NCBI GenBank assembly: GCA_013396655.1
Contig: WBMV01005073.1
Span: 62,001 to 126,000 of the forward strand
Source of the DNA: Campylorhamphus procurvoides
Lineage: Eukaryota; Chordata; Aves; Passeriformes; Dendrocolaptidae
Direction of reading: 5' to 3'
DNA length: 64,000 bases
Positions within the stretch are counted from its first letter, which is position 1; each line of letters starts with the position of its first letter. The notes beneath the pieces were generated by a model. The model had not been told where the DNA came from. It made no database searches and was given only the letters and a program-made list of their open reading frames with translations. Position numbers and translations under genes: made by a program. Shown here piece after piece: positions 62,101 through 64,000 of this stretch.

Positions 62101-63366
62101 ATACCAAAAGTAAAACTACAATAAACACCATCCCCTAAAGAAAATTTGCAGGTAAGTTGAAGGGAAAAGAGTGCTAAAGAAAGTGGAAGCATTCATTACT
62201 TGGGCATTAATAACAATTTCTAAATTCTTTTAAACATTACAGTCTACACACTGGCAGAGTGCAAACCAATCCCTAGATTATAAATAAAATTGAGTCATTG
62301 TCCTCTTGTAATAAAATATTCAAATTTTGCCCTCACACTGCTCTATCTATTTTCCTGTTAATCCAAATATTTCTGAATTTTTTATAATGGTTTGAGCTTT
62401 GATGCTTATAAAGACACAAGTAACCCTATCCAGCATTGCATATGGTCCTCTGGATGATAAATTATCTAGTTTCAGTATCAGACAATTAATAAAGCAATCA
62501 AAGACAAGAGACTATAAGGTTCCCCTACACCTTAATTTAAAAATCTAATGTCCTAAAGCAGCTTTGAAAGGGGAGCAGGATAGCACACGCTCCTGAGGGA
62601 GTGACCACTCGTGACTATTTTCTATTGCAACTTTTTCCAACAGAGCAGGGACTTTGCCTCTAAACATTACTGCAGTTAAAAAAAATTTGTTATCCCAAAA
62701 TTGAAAAAAAAAAAGAATTAAAGAAATTTACTCCTTATCCCAAAAGAAAGCAAAATATCTAGTGACAGATTATTTTAACAGCCAGATCAGAATTAAAAAT
62801 ATAGTCAGCAAAGAAAGAACACAATTTCAAAGGATTGCTATTTCTGATGCTCCCAATTCATGGGAAAATTGTATGACGAACTTCTCAATGCCACAAAGTG
62901 CATGGAAAGACTACCACGAACATCAAGAAAATCCCTTCCTATGTTTGAGAAGACCAGGGAAGGAATACCTCTCTTCACAGCTTCATTGGATATTTCAAAT
63001 ACAGCTGGCAACACTGAGTGCTTAGCTTCCCCCAGGATAAAGAGCACAGAGATTTTTATGTATGAAATCTTACCGATGATTCTTAGCAACCGGCTATCTA
63101 AACTGTGCTGACTGTTACAGGTGCTTGGTTGTGTCACACTTACATACAGATCTATATTTTAATCTAAAGCTACTGCCTACCGCAGTTATTTCTTATTTGG
63201 ATTCAAAATATATGGGAACTACCATAGCAAGTTCTAGAAAGGGAGAACAGAAAAGTCTTTAAGGATAATTACAGCAGCGTGGGATTTCACAGTATTCCCA
63301 TTTTTTTTCTGGGTCAGTTGTGAAGCACCAAACACCATTTACATCTCCATCGGGATTCCTGCAATA
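53023..63366 (-). CDS. Plasminogen-like pseudo-protease, 5'-partial in window (7 last exons)
   Basis: A tandem paralogue of PLG in the same orientation. Exons at 63273-63366, 61699-61813, 60623-60697, 59929-60069, 56294-56400, 54162-54307 and 53023-53181 correspond to PLG exons 13-19. They cover kringle 5 second half, activation loop and protease domain. All are open and flanked by GT/AG. Lengths are 94, 115, 75, 141, 107, 146 and 159 bp, identical to PLG except two in-frame losses. Key residues: the activation loop is CEKYSMC instead of CAQR|IVAGC, the catalytic His is Gln (LTAAQC), the catalytic Asp is kept (ADIALLK), the Ser block is AEVGGP, and the S1 Asp is kept (IDNCE). It should therefore be neither cleavable at the usual bond nor catalytic. 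I infer a secreted pseudo-enzyme that could compete with plasminogen. A recent silenced copy is the alternative. Earlier exons lie beyond position 64000. Confidence 0.88.
54162..54307 (-). CDS. PLG-like exon 18
   Basis: 146 bp. The donor is gtaaga and the acceptor ttcataaag. It encodes [20 protein letters not shown] then [19 protein letters not shown] to [18 protein letters not shown] is shared with PLG. Asp in DNCE is the S1 position. Confidence 0.93.
54308..56293 (-). other. PLG-like intron 17
   Basis: About 2.0 kb against 0.86 kb in PLG. It holds a CR1 3' fragment at about 55742-55850. The segment 55340-55640 is richer in GC than its surroundings but unrecognised. Confidence 0.6.
55742..55850 (-). 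mobile_element. CR1 3'-end fragment
   Basis: The plus strand reads atcatataatcttagaatag, then acattgagtccaactgttaa and cccactacagccaagtcaac. This is the reverse complement of a CR1 3' end of the same general family as the one at 14096. It is degenerate. Confidence 0.75.
56294..56400 (-). CDS. PLG-like exon 17
   Basis: 107 bp. The donor is gtaaaa and the acceptor ttttgcag. It encodes [20 protein letters not shown] then [15 protein letters not shown]. The usual TGWG reads TAWG. Confidence 0.93.
56401..59928 (-). other. PLG-like intron 16, expanded
   Basis: About 3.5 kb, against about 1.0 kb for the matching PLG intron, so some 2.5 kb was gained here or lost there. Part of 57560-58850 has a coding-like look: a Lys/Glu-rich stretch [20 protein letters not shown] before a stop near 58835 on the plus strand. 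Other frames are broken by stops and I recognise no protein. Confidence 0.45.
59929..60069 (-). CDS. PLG-like exon 16 (catalytic Asp kept)
   Basis: 141 bp. The donor is gtacca and the acceptor cttccag. It encodes [20 protein letters not shown] then [20 protein letters not shown] to ALLKLN. The triad Asp in ADIALLK is preserved. Confidence 0.93.
60623..60697 (-). CDS. PLG-like exon 15 (His to Gln)
   Basis: 75 bp. The donor is gtgagc and the acceptor ctattctag. It encodes [20 protein letters not shown] then QCFPG. Gln replaces the catalytic His, as in HGF and MST1 (LTARQC). The Cys pair around it is kept. Confidence 0.93.
61542..61595 (+). repeat. Short tandem duplication
   Basis: Two adjacent copies of ggattaataattagccaata with flanking G runs, period about 29 bp, in the intron upstream of the activation-loop exon. 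Confidence 0.85.
61699..61813 (-). CDS. PLG-like exon 14 (activation loop altered)
   Basis: 115 bp (PLG 121). The acceptor is ttctgtag and the donor gtactg. It encodes [18 protein letters not shown] then [19 protein letters not shown]. The loop between the two cysteines has five residues (EKYSM) instead of seven and lacks the Arg-Ile/Val bond and the GG/AG that form the new N-terminus in plasmin. Confidence 0.93.
61814..63272 (-). other. PLG-like intron 13
   Basis: About 1.5 kb, close in size to the PLG counterpart. AT-rich; nothing else recognised. Confidence 0.6.
63273..63366 (-). CDS. PLG-like exon 13 (kringle 5, second half)
   Basis: 94 bp. The donor is gtaatt and the acceptor ttgttacag, both as in PLG exon 13. 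It encodes [20 protein letters not shown] then [11 protein letters not shown]. The DGD pair and Trp are retained, and Lys stands where PLG K5 has Ala. Confidence 0.93.
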
Positions 63367-64000
63367 CTGTAACAATTACAAAAACAGAGAATGAAAAATC
63401 CAAATGTTAACCACAGAATGAAGAAATCTCTAAGTGTATCTTTAAAAAAAAGAGTATTAAACTAAAATTCTGCATTATTTTTCCAGACTACTTTTTCACT
63501 GACTGTGAAATACTTTCTATTTCCTCTTATCACAAAGTTATTTCTTTCCAGTATCTCAAAACCATTAAATGAAATTAGCAAAATATGACAAAATTGCTAT
63601 TAATCTCTCCATCCACCAAGAGTCACCATAGCTTTAGTGCTTTTTGAGACCTCATGGGAAGTAAAGTTTAACTTAGCTATCTGAAGTGCTTTGCACTAAA
63701 ATATTTGCCTAATCCATCTTTCCCAAAAATCAGTGAGACCAAGTTAGGTTAACTTTGAGAATTTGGCAGAAACCTGTTTAGTTAGTGACAAACAGCAAAA
63801 GGCATCACTTTGGGGTTGGGAGAAATCAGAGAAGCTCCATGTGATTTTCATGCTGCTTGTCTGTCAGCGCCAACCCCATGGTGTACCTCTGTGCTTGAAG
63901 TACCAACATCCTAAGTAATGTAAAATGCATCCTTCTCTCCTCAACACTGTTATGGGACTGAGCTATCAACCTGATGACTTCTCAGTATGCTTAAACTGAT
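63367..64000 (-). other. PLG-like intron 12 (partial)
   Basis: The window ends inside this intron. PLG's matching intron is about 1.0 kb, so the next exon (kringle 5 first half) is expected shortly beyond 64000. I see no exon in this stretch. Confidence 0.65.

Noticed and set aside
53023..63366. Calling the second kringle-protease gene HGF or MST1
   Set aside because: Despite the shared His to Gln change, exon sequences such as CNRPEF-NG-VK, the exon sizes and the position next to PLG identify a plasminogen copy.
53023..63366. Calling the second gene LPA
   Set aside because: LPA is a primate gene (with a separate hedgehog case) placed between SLC22A3 and PLG; position and orientation differ here.
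53023..63366. Calling the second gene a pseudogene
   Set aside because: No stop, frameshift or broken splice site in any of seven exons; changes are concentrated at functional residues. Not excluded, because the 5' part is unseen.

Overview
This is a vertebrate genomic window, almost certainly avian. It is AT-rich with compact introns, contains several CR1-type non-LTR retrotransposon fragments (the dominant repeat of birds and other sauropsids), and carries spliced genes in the order SLC22A3 (+) - PLG (-) - second PLG-like gene (-). SLC22A3 next to PLG is the known mammalian neighbourhood (SLC22A1-A2-A3-LPA-PLG). All exons below were placed by eye from translated homology, reading phase and GT/AG splice sites; no search was run.

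Layout. 1-2398: intron 1 of SLC22A3 (exon 1 lies outside the window). 2399-16902: exons 2-11 of SLC22A3 (organic cation transporter 3), with a polyadenylation signal at 17068-17073. 17074-21277: tail-to-tail intergenic gap with no recognised gene. 21383-45092: a complete 19-exon plasminogen gene on the minus strand. It encodes 801 residues: signal peptide, PAN/apple domain, kringles 1-5, activation loop and an intact trypsin-like triad. 45093-53022: PLG promoter side and intergenic DNA with a GT microsatellite. 53023-63366 and beyond: the last seven exons of a tandem plasminogen paralogue on the minus strand, corresponding to PLG exons 13-19; its 5' part lies past the window end.

The most notable content is that second plasminogen. 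Every exon I can see is open, has usable splice sites and keeps the PLG exon phases and nearly the same lengths, so it does not look like a decayed pseudogene. Yet it cannot be a conventional protease. The activation loop between two cysteines is shortened by two codons and has lost the Arg-Ile/Val cleavage site, the catalytic His is Gln, and the catalytic Ser block GDSGGP reads AEVGGP. The Asp of the triad, the S1 Asp and the visible disulfide cysteines remain. It resembles, by apparent convergence, the dead protease domains of HGF and MST1. I infer a secreted plasminogen-like pseudo-protease.

Other points of interest are an in-frame 51-bp tandem duplication that copies the splice acceptor of SLC22A3 exon 7, and a CR1 element with a clean 5' inversion inside SLC22A3 intron 5. 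PLG itself has an unusual IVAG activation tetrapeptide and a weak GTCTGG splice donor after the activation-loop exon.
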